NCBI GenBank assembly: GCA_037833965.1
Contig: AP031355.1
Location: 12,921,501 to 12,985,500, forward strand
Source of the DNA: Marchantia polymorpha subsp. ruderalis
Taxonomy: Eukaryota; Streptophyta; Marchantiopsida; Marchantiales; Marchantiaceae
Reading direction: 5' to 3'
Length of the DNA stretch: 64,000 bases
This document shows positions 8,712 to 18,887 of this stretch, piece after piece (the first letter of the stretch is position 1; each line of letters begins with the position of its first letter). A model generated the notes under the pieces. The model did not search any database and was not told the DNA's origin. It saw only the letters and a list, made by a program, of their open reading frames with translations. The position numbers and the translations under genes are program-made.

Positions 8712-10553
8712 ATGACTCAACTCAGACAATTGGCAAATGGTAAATGTGAGGATTTGGATGGGCTTTCCATTGAACTTCTCAAGTGGGGAGGAGATGCTAT
8801 TGGGCCTATACTCACGAAAGCGTTAGAGGATGCTGCTATTCATGGCTTTCCTTCATCTTGGTCTCTACGGAAGATTGTTCCTATTCACAAATCTGGGAGC
8901 AAGGCCTTGGTGACAAACTATCGCACTATCATGGTGGGTAGTATTTTTGCCAAGTTATTTGGCAAATTGGTGGAGTCAAAGTTGAGCACATGGGCTGAAT
9001 CTTGTCAGAAGAGAGCGCGGTTCCAAGCTGGTTTTCGTCCTACATTAAACACTATAGACCATATCTTGGTTTTACGTGTTCTATGGGAGAAATCCAAGGG
9101 TAATGGAAAAGCTTTGTTTTGTGCCTTCATTGATTTCAAGAAAGCTTTTGACACAGTACCTCGTGAGCTTTTATGGCAAAGATTGCAAACCATTGGAGTA
9201 CCATCAGATCTCTTGGCAGCGGTGGCTGCATTATACCACTCAGTTCGGGCCAAGATCAACATTTCTCAAACCGAAGAGATTATCAGCACCATTGGAGTCA
9301 TTCAAGGTTGTCCTCTCTCTCCCACTCTCTTTGGAGTTTTCATAGATGATATAGAAAGGTGGTTGGAGGATTGTGATAGCGAAGGTGTTAAACTTGGAGG
9401 CTTTGTCATCAAAGCTCTTTTGTATGCAGATGATGTCATATTACTAGCACGTGATGCCACTAGTTTACAGAAACACCTCGACACTTTGGCTAGCTTTTGT
9501 ACTCAAAATCAGATGGAAGTCAATTTGGAGAAGTCCAAAGTCATTCTTGTGGGCACTAGATCCAAGCTCTCTTTCTGTTACAAAGGATTAGAGTTGGAAC
9601 AAGTGAAAAGTTACAAATATTTGGGCATTGATTTCTCATCTGATTATAGTTGGGCACTTTGTGTGCAAAAGAGGGTAGAAGCTGGTTTCAAAGCTCTATA
9701 TTCATTGCTAAATAGATGTAGAGGAGCTCATCTAGTGTCTTGGAGTCTTAGGAAATTCTTATTCAGGAGCTTAGTGTTTCCCGTTATCTTATATGGAACA
9801 CAAGTGTGGGGTCCTGGTTGTAAGAAGACAGGTTGGCAGCGTTTGGAGAGGGTGCAAAAGATCTTCTTACAAGAAGAATTGGGTGTGAGGACCCAAACTT
9901 CTTATGCAATTCTTCTTGCGGAAACAGGTTGTCTACCTCTTGAGGCTGAAGCTCTCTTTTTGACTATCACTTACGTCAAAAGAGTGAGATCTCTTGATGC
10001 TTCTCAACTTCCTCTTGAAGCTCTGCATGCCACACGTCCCAAGGGTTGGTTTGCAGATGTGGTGACTTGGTCTTTGAGGTGGAATGTGACGGAACTTGAT
10101 TGGAATTTGCAACCTATTGCCCTACGCGAGCGTATTAGGGAGGAATTTCTCAGCATTATGTGGAGCAGACGAGGCACCAAGATGCAGTTTTATCAACTTC
10201 ATGTGAATCCTATGCTTGTTTATTGTGAGCAAGGATACTTACTTGCAGAGATATCTACTTCTTTACGTCATATTATTGCTAGACATAGAACTGGATCTCA
10301 TAGTCTTGGGATTGAAGAAGGGCGTTGGTTGAACATTGATAGGAGTGAACGTATTTGTAGGCTATGTGATGGAAGAAAAGTTGAGGATGAAGAGCATGTA
10401 TTTCTTACTTGTTCTAGGTATGTAGAGATTCGAGTGGCGCATAAAGTTGATGTCGAGAATTTCTTTTCTCTGCTTCAACTCGAGCCTTATGATTTAGGTT
10501 GTTACATTAGAGATATTATTAGTTACCGTTCTAGTGCTTTGGGCACTAGCTAG
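8712..10553 (+). CDS. LINE ORF2, RT and zinc-finger part, alpha subfamily, frame intact
   Basis: Uninterrupted 613-residue frame from the start of the RT region (TQLRQLANGKCEDLDG) to the stop at 10551-10553. RT motifs: FIDFKKAFDTV (A), GVIQGCPLSPTLFGVF (B), LLYADDVILLA (C, catalytic Asp pair kept), LEKSKVILVG, YKYLGIDFS. A long thumb/C-terminal region follows, then CRLCDGRKVEDEEHVFLTC, a CCHC finger. The endonuclease half lies at 907-2247, separated by the nested beta element, so the frame has no native start and cannot make a full ORF2 protein. The open frame upstream of 8712 is beta leader read by chance. This is the best-preserved RT in the window. Confidence 0.85.
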   Translation: MTQLRQLANGKCEDLDGLSIELLKWGGDAIGPILTKALEDAAIHGFPSSWSLRKIVPIHKSGSKALVTNYRTIMVGSIFAKLFGKLVESKLSTWAESCQKRARFQAGFRPTLNTIDHILVLRVLWEKSKGNGKALFCAFIDFKKAFDTVPRELLWQRLQTIGVPSDLLAAVAALYHSVRAKINISQTEEIISTIGVIQGCPLSPTLFGVFIDDIERWLEDCDSEGVKLGGFVIKALLYADDVILLARDATSLQKHLDTLASFCTQNQMEVNLEKSKVILVGTRSKLSFCYKGLELEQVKSYKYLGIDFSSDYSWALCVQKRVEAGFKALYSLLNRCRGAHLVSWSLRKFLFRSLVFPVILYGTQVWGPGCKKTGWQRLERVQKIFLQEELGVRTQTSYAILLAETGCLPLEAEALFLTITYVKRVRSLDASQLPLEALHATRPKGWFADVVTWSLRWNVTELDWNLQPIALRERIREEFLSIMWSRRGTKMQFYQLHVNPMLVYCEQGYLLAEISTSLRHIIARHRTGSHSLGIEEGRWLNIDRSERICRLCDGRKVEDEEHVFLTCSRYVEIRVAHKVDVENFFSLLQLEPYDLGCYIRDIISYRSSALGTS

Positions 10554-10668
10554 GGGGTTCTTTTGGTTCTCTCCTAGTTTGGAGTTGAATTGTTTGTATT
10601 GTGTTTTTTAGCCTTTTGACCCTTTGGGTCCCACGGGCTTGATCTATTTACCATTTACCATTTACCAT
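10554..10668 (+). other. Alpha LINE 3' UTR, hairpin and heptamer tail
   Basis: Same 3' UTR as beta (GGGGGTTCTTTTGGTTCTCT...), with the GACCC-TTT-GGGTC hairpin and three TTTACCA units ending at 10668. It is directly followed by another RT fragment with no host sequence between. Confidence 0.85.
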
Positions 10669-11483
10669 CTTGGAGTCTTAGGAAATTTTTATTTAGGAGT
10701 TTAGTGTTGCCGGTGGTTCTATATGGGACACAAGTGTGGGGTTCTGGCAGTAAGAAGACAAGTTGGGAGCGTGTGGAGAGGGTGCAAAAGATCTTCTTAC
10801 AAGAAGAGTTAGGTGTAAGGAACCAAACTCCTTATGCTATTCTTCTTGCGGAAACCGGTTGTCTACCTCTTGAGGCTGAAGCTCTCTACTTGACCATCAC
10901 TTATATTAGAAGGGTGAAATCTCTTGATGCTTCTCGACTTCCTCTTCATGCTTTGCGTGCCACACGTTCCAAGGGATGGTTTGCAGATGTGATGACTTGG
11001 TCTTTGAGGTGGAATGTGACGGAATTGGATTGGGATCTGCAACCTATGGCCCTTCGCGAGCGTATTAAGGAGGAGTTTCTCAACATCATTTGGAGGAGAG
11101 GAGGCACTAAAATGCAGTTTTATCAACTTCATGTGAATCCTATGCTTATTTATTGTGAGCAAGGGTACCTTGTTGCAGAGATTGCTACATCTTTACGTCA
11201 TATTATTGCCAGGCATAGAACAGGATCTCATAGGCTTGGAATTGAGGAAGGACGTTGGTTGAATATTGATAGGAGTGAACGGATTTGTAGGCTATGTGAT
11301 GGGAGAAATGTTGAGGATGAAGAGCATGTGTTTATTACTTGTACTAGATATATAGAGATTCGAGTGGCGCATAAAGTTGATGTCGAGAATTTCTTTTCTC
11401 TGCTTCAACTCGAGCCTTATGATTTAGGTTGTTACATTAGAGATATTATTAGTTACCGTTCTAGTGCTTTGGGCACTAGCTAG
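10669..11483 (+). pseudogene. LINE ORF2 C-terminal third, beta subfamily (5'-truncated copy)
   Basis: Begins inside the RT thumb (SWSLRKFLFRSLVLPVV) and stays open to the normal stop, including the CRLCDGRNVEDEEHVF finger. The sequence is almost identical to 4610-5430, so the copy is young. It lacks all catalytic RT motifs. A 5' truncation of this kind is the usual outcome of incomplete LINE reverse transcription. It begins exactly at the tail of the previous copy. Confidence 0.82.
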
Positions 11484-11706
11484 GGGGTTCTTTTGGTTCT
11501 CTCCTAGTTTGGAGTTGGATTGTTTGTATTGTGTTTTTTAGCCTTTTGACCCTTTGGGTCCCACGGGCTTGATCTATTTACCATTTACCATTTACCAACT
11601 CCAAACTAGGAGAGAACCAAAAGAACCCCCTAGCTAGGGTTTAGGGAAGAGGTGAAGAGTTATAAATATTTACCATGAGTTTAGGGTTACCATTTACCAT
11701 TTACCA
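11484..11706 (+). mobile_element. LINE 3' UTR and tail followed by scrambled LINE pieces
   Basis: 3' UTR, hairpin and tail end at 11597. Then come, in order: an inverted 3' UTR piece (ACTCCAAACTAGGAGAGAAC ... CTAGCTAG, 11598-11636); TTTAGGG-like sequence; a plus-strand RT scrap (GTGAAGAGTTATAAATATTT); a second TTTAGGG; and two more TTTACCA units ending at 11706. The breakpoints fall in or beside ATTTACCAT-like sequence, which suggests template jumping. Confidence 0.7.
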
Positions 11707-11887
11707 ATATCTAGGCATTGATTTTTCTAATGATTATAGTTGGGCACTTTGTGTGCAAAAGAGAGTAGAAGGTGGTTACAAAGCTCTATATTCATTGCTA
11801 AATCGGTGTAGAAGGGCTCATCTTGTGTCTTGGAGTCTTAGGAAATTTTTATTCAGAAGCTTAGTGTTGCCGGTAGTATTGTATTGT
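11707..11887 (+). pseudogene. LINE RT fragment (post-catalytic region)
   Basis: Encodes YLGIDFSNDYSWALCVQKRV ... FRSLVLPVV, the segment after the RT catalytic core. It then breaks off abruptly into the alpha monomers. Both ends are truncated, so it is a passive fragment. Confidence 0.75.
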
Positions 11888-12488
11888 AGTATTTGGTGGG
11901 CTTGTTCACGACGGCCGGGCGCACATACCTCCAAATTTTCAGCCCCAACGGAGCTGCTCTCAAGAAGTTGTCATTTCGAAACTTTGAGTTTAGGGGTTTG
12001 AGCATGAATCTTGCGGGGGCCATATCTTCTTGCTGGAATGTCAACAGGAGTTGAGATTTGGTGAGCTTGTTCACAACAGCCGAGCGCACATACTTGCAAA
12101 TTTTCAGCCCCAACGGAGCTGCTGTCAAGAAGTGGTCATTTCGAAACTTTGAGTTTAGGGGTTTGAACATGAATCTGGCGGGGGCCATATCTTCTTGCTG
12201 GAGCGTCAACAGGAGCTGAGATTTGGTAGGCTTGTTTAAGACGGTCGGATGCACATACATGCAAATTTTCAGCCCAAACGGAGCTGCTGTCAAGAAGTTG
12301 TCATTTCTAAACTTTGAGTTTAGGGGTTTGAACATGAATCTTGCGGGGGCCATATCTTCTTGCTGGAGTGTCAGCAGGAGCTGAGATTTGGTTAGCTTGT
12401 TCACGACGGCACATACCTGTAAACTTTCAGCCCCAACGTAGCTGCCATCAAGAAGTTTTCATTTCGAAACTTTGAGCTTGTGTAGCAT
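11888..12488 (+). repeat. 165-bp alpha LINE monomers (about 3.5 units)
   Basis: Plus-oriented tandem array of the same unit as 169-867 (recurring CATATCTTCTTGCTGGA and GAGCTGCTGTCAAGAAGT). It leads directly into an ORF1 start at 12506. The last unit is shortened and diverged next to ORF1 (TGTGTAGCATCTTGCAAAG), as in the other two arrays. Confidence 0.85.
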
Positions 12489-12505
12489 CTTGCAAAGTTG
12501 GGTTC

Positions 12506-13059
12506 ATGATGGATTCTGAAAACAAACTTCTCAATCTTGTGCAAACGGTTTTGGAGGAATTGAAAGTGCTACGCCAAGAATTCAAGGCACAAAATGTTGC
12601 CTTGGCTGCTGCAAAGAATGAAATCAGGGAGTTGAAGATTTCTCACAAAAGTATTGAGAAGATCATGCTCCAAATCTCTAGATCTGTTGAGGACATTCAA
12701 GACAAGGTTGGTTCTCAAGCTTCTACTGTTACTACTCCTGCTTTGCATGAAGTGGTTGAAACTCTTGAGGTGAAAATGAAGTCCTATGCTGAAGCTATCA
12801 AGTGTGCTCATATCTCTTTCTGTCAAGAGCAAGAAATTGAAAAGGCTAATCAATTTGCTCCTATGAAGAATGTGAGGATTTCGGGTCTACCTAAATCTGA
12901 GAAGAAGAGGTGAAGAGTGTGGTCACCAATTTTTTGACTTAAACACGTGATGTTCCTAATCCGGATTTGGCTCATGCTTATCGTATTGGCAACAAAGGCA
13001 CACAACCTCGTGCCATTATTGTTAAGTTTGTAGATCAAGCTCAACGTGATATGGCTTTA
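12506..13059 (+). pseudogene. LINE ORF1, alpha subfamily, frameshifted and cut off
   Basis: Starts with ATG ATG GAT TCT like the other alpha copies. The coiled-coil region is open to about residue 130. A frameshift in GAGAAGAAGAGG (about 12900) breaks the frame just after RISGLPK. Beyond it, RRM-like sequence (DLAHAYRIGNKGTQPRAIIV) continues in another frame to 13059. There a minus-strand LINE tail begins, so the C-terminal domain is missing. RNA-binding function is therefore lost. Confidence 0.8.
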
Positions 13060-13174
13060 ATGGTAAATGGTAAATGGTAAATAGATCAAGCCCGTGGGAC
13101 CCAAAGGGTCAAAAGGCTAAAAAACACAATACAAACAATCCAACTCCAAACTAGGAGAGAACCAAAAGAACCCC
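13060..13174 (-). other. 3' UTR, hairpin and tail of a minus-strand alpha LINE
   Basis: Three ATGGTAA units at 13060-13083 (minus-strand TTTACCA tail), then the hairpin and UTR in reverse, ending at the ORF2 stop (13175). The tail abuts ORF1 of the plus-strand copy. Confidence 0.85.
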
Positions 13175-15793
13175 CTAGCTAGTGCCCAAAGCACTAGAAC
13201 GGTAACTAATAATATCTCTAATGTAACAACCTAAATCATAAGGCTCGAGTTGAAGCAGAGAAAAGAAATTCTCGACATCAACTTTATGCGCAACTCGAAT
13301 CTCAACATACCTAGAACAAGTAAGAAATACATGCTCTTCATCCTCAACTTTTTTTCCATCACATAGCCTACAAATCCGTTCACTCCTATCAATGTTCAAC
13401 CAACGCCCTTCTTCAATCCCAAGACTATGAGATCCAGTTCTATGTCTAGCAATAATATGACGTAAAGAAGTAGATATCTCTACAAGTAAGTCTCCTTGCT
13501 CACAATAAATAAGCATAGGATTCACATGAAGTTGATAAAACTGCATCTTGGTGCCTCGTGTGCTCCACATAATGCTGAGGAATTCCTCCTTAATACGCTT
13601 GCTTAGGGCAGTAGGTTGCAAATTCCAATCGAGTTCCGTCACATTCCACCTAAAAGACCAAGTCACCACATCTGCAAACCAACCCTTGGGACGTGTGGCA
13701 CGCAAAGCTTCAAGAGGAAGTCGAGAAGCATCAAGAGATCTCACTCTTTTGACGTAAGTGATAGTCAAAAAGAGAGCTTCAGCCTCAAGAGGTAGACAAC
13801 CTGTTTCCGCAAGAAGAATTGCATAAGAAGTTTGGGTCCTCACACCCAATTCTTCTTGTAAGAAGATCTTTTGCACCCTCTCCAAACGCTGCCAACCTGT
13901 CTTCTTACAACCAGGACCCCACACTTGTGTTCCATATAAGATAACGGGAAACACTAAGCTCCTGAATAAGAATTTCCTAAGACTCCAAGACACTAGATGA
14001 GCTCCTCTACATCTATTTAGCAATGAATATAGAGCTTTGAAACCAGCTTCTACCCTCTTTTGCACACAAAGTGCCCAACTATAATCAGATGAGAAATCAA
14101 TGCCCAAACATTTGTAACTTTTCACTTGTTCCAACTCTAATCCTTTGTAACAGAAAGAGAGCTTGGATCTAGTGCCCACAAGAATGACTTTGGACTTCTC
14201 CAAATTGACTTCCATCTGATTTTGAGTACAAAAGCTAGCCAAAGTGTCAAGGTGTTTCCGTAAACTAGTGGCATCACGTGCTAGTAATATAACATCATCT
14301 ACATACAAAAGAGCTTTGATGACAAAGCCTCCAAGTTTAACACCTTCGCTATCACAATCCTCCAACCACCTTTGTATATTATCTATGAAAACTTCAAAGA
14401 CAGTGGGAGAGAGAGGACAACCTTGAATGACTCCAATGGTGCTAATAATCTCTTCGGTTTGAGAAATGTTGATCTTGGCCCGAACTGAGTGGTATAATGC
14501 AGCCACCGCTGCCAAGAGATCTGATGGTACTCCAATGGTTTGCAATCTTTGCCATAAAAGCTCACGAGGTACTGTGTCAAAAGCTTTCTTGAAATCAATG
14601 AAGGCACAAAACAAAGCTTTTCCATTACCCTTGGATTTCTCCCATAGAACACGTAAAACCAAGATATGGTCTATAGTGTTGAATGTAGGACGAAAACCAG
14701 CTTGGAACTGTGCTCTTTTCTGACAAGATTCAGCCCATGTGCTCAACTTTGACTCCACCAATTTGCCAAATAACTTGGCAAAAATACTACCCACCATGAT
14801 AGTGCGATAGTTTGTCACCAAGGCCTTGCTCCCAGATTTGTGAATAGGAACAATCTTCCGTAGAGACCAAGATGAAGGAAAGCCATGAATAGCAGCATCC
14901 TCTAACACTTTTGTGAGTATAGGTCCAATAGCATCTCCTCCCCACTTGAGAAGTTCAATGGAAAGCCCATCCAAATCCTCACATTTACCATTTGCCAATT
15001 GTCTGAGTTGAGTCATCACTTCAACTTCTGAAAATAAGCCTGGATTTCCTTCACAATGTGGCATAGATGCAACATTGGGAAAGAAATAAAGCTTTTCAGC
15101 AAAAGAAATCAAAGACTTGGCATCAAGAGTAGGTTTAGAAGATCGTACTGCCAACCGCCTCCAAAAGCTCCTTGGAGAATCCTTTTGGGATTCTCCAAGA
15201 GCTCCTTTGTCAAGCCCTCTTGCTTCTGCCTCAAAAATGCTCGTTTCTTGGACTTCACCAAGTCTTTGTAAAGTCTTGTCATAATCAACCGATTGTGAAG
15301 ATCCAAGGATTTATCAAGTGATCTCGCCCTTGCTTGCAATCAAAGTCAAACCATCCATTGGAAGGAAGACCTCTAGCTCTCCTGGTCTTATGTCTCAAAA
15401 AGAACTTAGAAGCAGAATTTTGGAGCAAGTCTGTTAGTTGCAAACTAGATGTTTGTGGATCAAGGCTCCAAGTAGTACAAGTCAAGAGGTCTTGGAAATG
15501 TTCACTATAAAGTTGCTTCTTACTAGCATCTAAACAAAACTTGGGGGAAGTAGAAACATAGTGACATGTAGGGAGAGGGATTGACGTTGACAACAAAAGA
15601 GTAAATAAAAGAGGTGTATGATCTGATTCTGGTTGAGGCTCTAGAATATCAAATGCTGAGATAAATGAACTATTAGTGGCAGAGGACAAAAGATAATCTA
15701 TAGTGCTAACACCAGTAGAGGAAAAACATGTATTGGAGTGAGAGTTGGGAAAGAAAGAAACATCATTGAGAACTTTCAGATTACAAGTGGCTT
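13175..15793 (-). pseudogene. LINE ORF2, alpha subfamily, with mutated RT active site and fold-back insertion
   Basis: Minus-strand ORF2 from mid endonuclease (CNLKVLN, 15793) to the stop (13175). The RT and finger frame is open from about 15154 and nearly identical to 8712-10553. The catalytic motif reads YVDD instead of YADD, and motif B is altered (SPTVFEVFIDN). Upstream, a 17-bp imperfect inverted repeat (15166-15182 and 15188-15203) lies within the linker and shifts the frame. The endonuclease part keeps STIDYLL and SDHTPLLF. The copy is 5'-truncated and its right end meets a plus-strand ORF2 start. Confidence 0.85.
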
Positions 15794-16570
15794 CATGTGA
15801 GTGCACATCCGATTTGGAAGATGGCGGACATCCTCAACATTGTTGAGACTTGGGAGCATGAAAGTAATGTTATTGGAGAGATACAAGGTTTTACTCTGGT
15901 GGGATCTACTTGGAACCATAGAAATCGACGAGCAGGAAGAGGCTTTGGAGGCATTGCTACTTTCATCAGATCTGAACTTCTTCCTATGATACATTTGGAA
16001 AGCCAAGATATTGGGAAACAATATCATTGGCTTCGTCTTGGATCGATTGGAGGATCTTACAGTTATTTGGCCGTTTGTTACTTTGCACCATTATCCATGC
16101 AGATCTACTCCACAAGCACTTGCAATCGAAGTCAACCATTCCATCGGCTCATAGGAGATGGACTCAAATATCAAGACAAAGGTGAAGTTTTTTTTATTGG
16201 AGACTTCAATGCCCGCATAAGTTCCGCTCAATTTACACAATTTGATAGTTCCTTGTCTTCTCACTCTTTTGAAGAAAGTAGAGATAGTTTGTGGTCTAAA
16301 GTCTCTTCTGATCCTTGTACAAATGATTTGACTGAGCATTTCTTGACTTTTGGAGCCACTTGTAATCTGAAAGTTCTCAATGGTGTTTCTTTCTTTCCCA
16401 ACTCTCACTCCAATACGTGTTTTTCCTCTAGTGGTGTTAGCACTATAGATTATCTTTTGTACTCTGCCACTAATAGTTCATTTATCTCAGCGTTGGATAT
16501 TCTAGAGCCTCAACCAGAATCAGATCATACACGTCTTTTATTTACTCTTTTGTTGTCAACGTCAATCCCT
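15794..16570 (+). pseudogene. LINE ORF2 endonuclease fragment, alpha subfamily
   Basis: Begins near the ORF2 start (SAHPIWKMADILN) and runs through ETWEHES, GGIATFI, GDFNARI, STIDYLL and SDHTRLLF. It ends abruptly at 16570, where alpha monomers begin. Loss of the 3' side is not what 5' truncation during LINE insertion produces, so recombination, nested insertion or template jumping must have acted here. Confidence 0.82.
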
Positions 16571-17450
16571 CTGCTGTCAAGAAGTTGTCATTTCGAAACT
16601 TTGAGTTTAGGGATTTGAGCATGAATCTTGCGGGGGCCATATCTTCTTGCTGGAGTGTCAACTGGAGCTAAGATTTGGTAGGCTTGTTCACGACGGCTGG
16701 ACGCACATACGTGCAAATTTTCAGCCCCAACGAAGCTGCTTTCAAGAAGTTTTCATTTCGAAACTTTGAGTTTAGGGATTTGAGCATGAATCTTGCGGAG
16801 GCCATATCTTCTTGCTGGAGTATCAACAGGAGCTGAAATTTGGTAAGCTTGTTCACCACGGCTGGGCGCACATACATGCAAATTTTCAGCCCCAACGGAG
16901 CTACTGTCAAGAAGTTGTCATTTCGAAACTTTGAGTTTAGGGATTTGAGCATGAATCTTGCGGGGGCCATATCTTCTTGCCGGAGTGTCAACAGGAGCTG
17001 AGATTTGGTAGGCTTCTTCAAGACGGCCGGGCGCACATACTTGCAAATTTTCAGCCCCAACGGAGCTGCTGTCAAGAAGTTGTCATTTCGAAACTTTGAG
17101 TTTAGGGATTTGAGCATGAATCTTGCGGAGGCCATATCTTCTTGCTGGAATATCAACAGGAGCTTAGATTTGGTAGGCTTGTTCAAGACGGCCGGGCGCA
17201 CATACTCGCAAATTTTCAGCCCCAACGGAGCTGCTGTCAAGAAGTTGTCATTTCGAAACTTTGAGTTTAGGGATTTGAGCATGAATCTTGCGGGGGCCAT
17301 ATCTTCTTGCTGGAGTGTCAACAGGAGCTGAGATTTGGTGGGCTTGTTAAGAACGGCCGGACGCACATACGTGCAAATTTTCAGCCTCAACGGAGCTGCT
17401 GTCAAGAAGTTTTCATTTCAAAACTTTGAGCTTGTGTAACATCTTGCAAA
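16571..17450 (+). repeat. 165-bp alpha LINE monomers (about 5 units)
   Basis: Longest alpha array, plus-oriented, with the same internal markers (GCGGGGGCCATATCTTC, GAGCTGCTGTCAAGAAG). It leads to the ORF1 start at 17460. Units differ by scattered substitutions only. The antisense strand is open for about 245 codons here. Confidence 0.85.
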
Positions 17451-17459
17451 GTTGGGTTC

Positions 17460-17825
17460 ATGATGGATTCTGAAAACAAACTTCTCAATCTTGTACAAAC
17501 GGTTTTGGAGGAATTGAAAGTGCTACGCCAAGAATTCAAGGCACAAAATGTTGCCTTGGCTGCTGCAAAGAATGAAATCAGGGAGTTGAAGATTTCTCAC
17601 AAAAGTTTTGAGAAGATCATGCTTCAAATCTCTGGATCTGTTGAGGACATTAAAGACAAGGTTGGTTCTCAAGCTTCTACTGTTACTACTCCTGCTTTGC
17701 ATGAAGTGATTGAAACTCTAGAGGTGAAAATGAAGTCCTATGCTGAAGCTACCAAGTCTGCTCATATCTCTTTCTGTCAAGAGCAAGAGATTGAAAAGGC
17801 TAATCGATTTGCTCGTATGAAATGA
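17460..17825 (+). pseudogene. LINE ORF1, alpha subfamily, truncated after the coiled coil
   Basis: Open frame of 121 codons (MMDSENKLLNLVQ ... EIEKANRFARMK), nearly identical to 12506 onward. It covers the coiled coil and linker, then ends in a stop where the RRM should begin. A 21-bp scrap of ORF1 (TCTGTTGAGGACATTCAAGA) and then a 3' UTR follow. The RNA-binding domains are absent. Confidence 0.8.
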
Positions 17826-18009
17826 TTTGCTCTCTGTTGAGGACATTCAAGAGCTGCTGTTAGTTACTGTTCTAGTGCTTTGGGCACTAGCTAGGGGGTT
17901 CTTTTGGTTCTCTCCTAGTTTGGAGTTGGGTTGTTTGTATTGTGTTTTTTTGCCTTTTGACCCTTTGGGTCCCTCAGGCTTGATCTATTTACCATTTACC
18001 ATTTACCAT
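17826..18009 (+). mobile_element. LINE 3' UTR and heptamer tail without ORF2
   Basis: A short internal ORF1 scrap is fused to the last codons of ORF2 (VTVLVLWALAR frame of the SALGTS region), the 3' UTR, the hairpin and three TTTACCA units ending at 18009. It either represents a truncated copy or the 3' end of the preceding element after a large internal deletion. Confidence 0.75.
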
Positions 18010-18780
18010 TTGTATGGAACCCAAGTGTGGGGTCCTGGTTGTAAGAAGACAGGATGGGAGCGTGTGGAGAGGGTGCAGAAGATATTTCTACAAGAAGAAT
18101 TGGGTGTGAGAAACCAAACCTCATATGCTATTCTTCTTGCGGAAACATGTTGTTTACCTCTAGAGGCTGAAGCTCTATACTTGACCATCACTTACATCAC
18201 AAGGGTGAGATCTCTTGATGCTTCTCGCCTTCCTCCTCAGGCTTTGAGTGCCATACGTGCCAAAGGATGGTTAGCGGATGTGATAACTTGGTCTTTGAGG
18301 TGGAATGTGACGGAACGCGATTGGGACCTACAACCTATAGCACCACGTGAACGTCTAAAGGAGGAGTTTCTGAACATTATTTGGAGCAAGCGCGGCACCA
18401 AGATGCAGTTTCATCAACTTCATGTGAATCCTATGCTTGTTTATTGTGAACAGGATTACCTACTTGCAGGAATCTCTACGTCCTTACGTCATATTATTGC
18501 TAGGCATAGAACTGGATCTCATAGGCTGGGAATTGAGGAACGACGTTGGCTTAATATTGATAGGAGTGAACGTATTTGTAGGCTATGTGATGGAAGAGAA
18601 GTTGAGGATGAAGAGCATGTATTTCTTACTTGTACTAGATATGCAGAGATTAGAGTGACTCATAATATAGATGTATAATATAGAATTTTTATTCTTTGTT
18701 ACAGTTAGTTCCTTTTGATTTAGGTTGTTATATTAGGGACATTATTAGTTATCGTTCTAGTGCTCTTGGCACTAGCTAGG
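18010..18780 (+). pseudogene. LINE ORF2 C-terminal third, gamma subfamily
   Basis: Starts at LYGTQVWGPGCKKTGW. It is open through the thumb region and the CRLCDGREVEDEEHVFLTC finger, and breaks near 18678 at a few-base insertion (GTATAATATAGAA, where the next copy has GTAGAGAA). The remaining codons (QLVPFDLGCYIRD ... SALGTS) continue out of frame. The protein differs from alpha and beta at many positions (ERDWDLQPIAPRERLKEE, HNIDV), which supports a third subfamily. Confidence 0.8.
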
Positions 18781-18887
18781 GTTTGGCCTTTGGGGTCTTT
18801 TCCCTTGTTTGTGGCTGTCGTTTGTATTGTGTTTTTCAGCCTTTTGATCCTTTGGGTCCGCGGGCTTGATCTATTACCATTTACCAT
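18781..18887 (+). other. Gamma LINE 3' UTR and tail
   Basis: Begins GTTTGGCCTTTGGGGTCTTTTCC, unlike alpha and beta, then converges on the shared TTGTATTGTGTTTTTCAGCC, the hairpin (one mismatch, GATCC-TTT-GGGTC) and the heptamer tail. The solo insertion at 7218-7337 is a copy of this segment. Confidence 0.78.

Noticed and set aside
8733..8755. AAATGGTAAATG inside ORF2 as an insertion hot spot for the ATGGTAA tail
   Set aside because: The motif matches the tail but the nested insertion lies about 25 bp upstream, at GATG. Chance similarity of a short AT-rich word.
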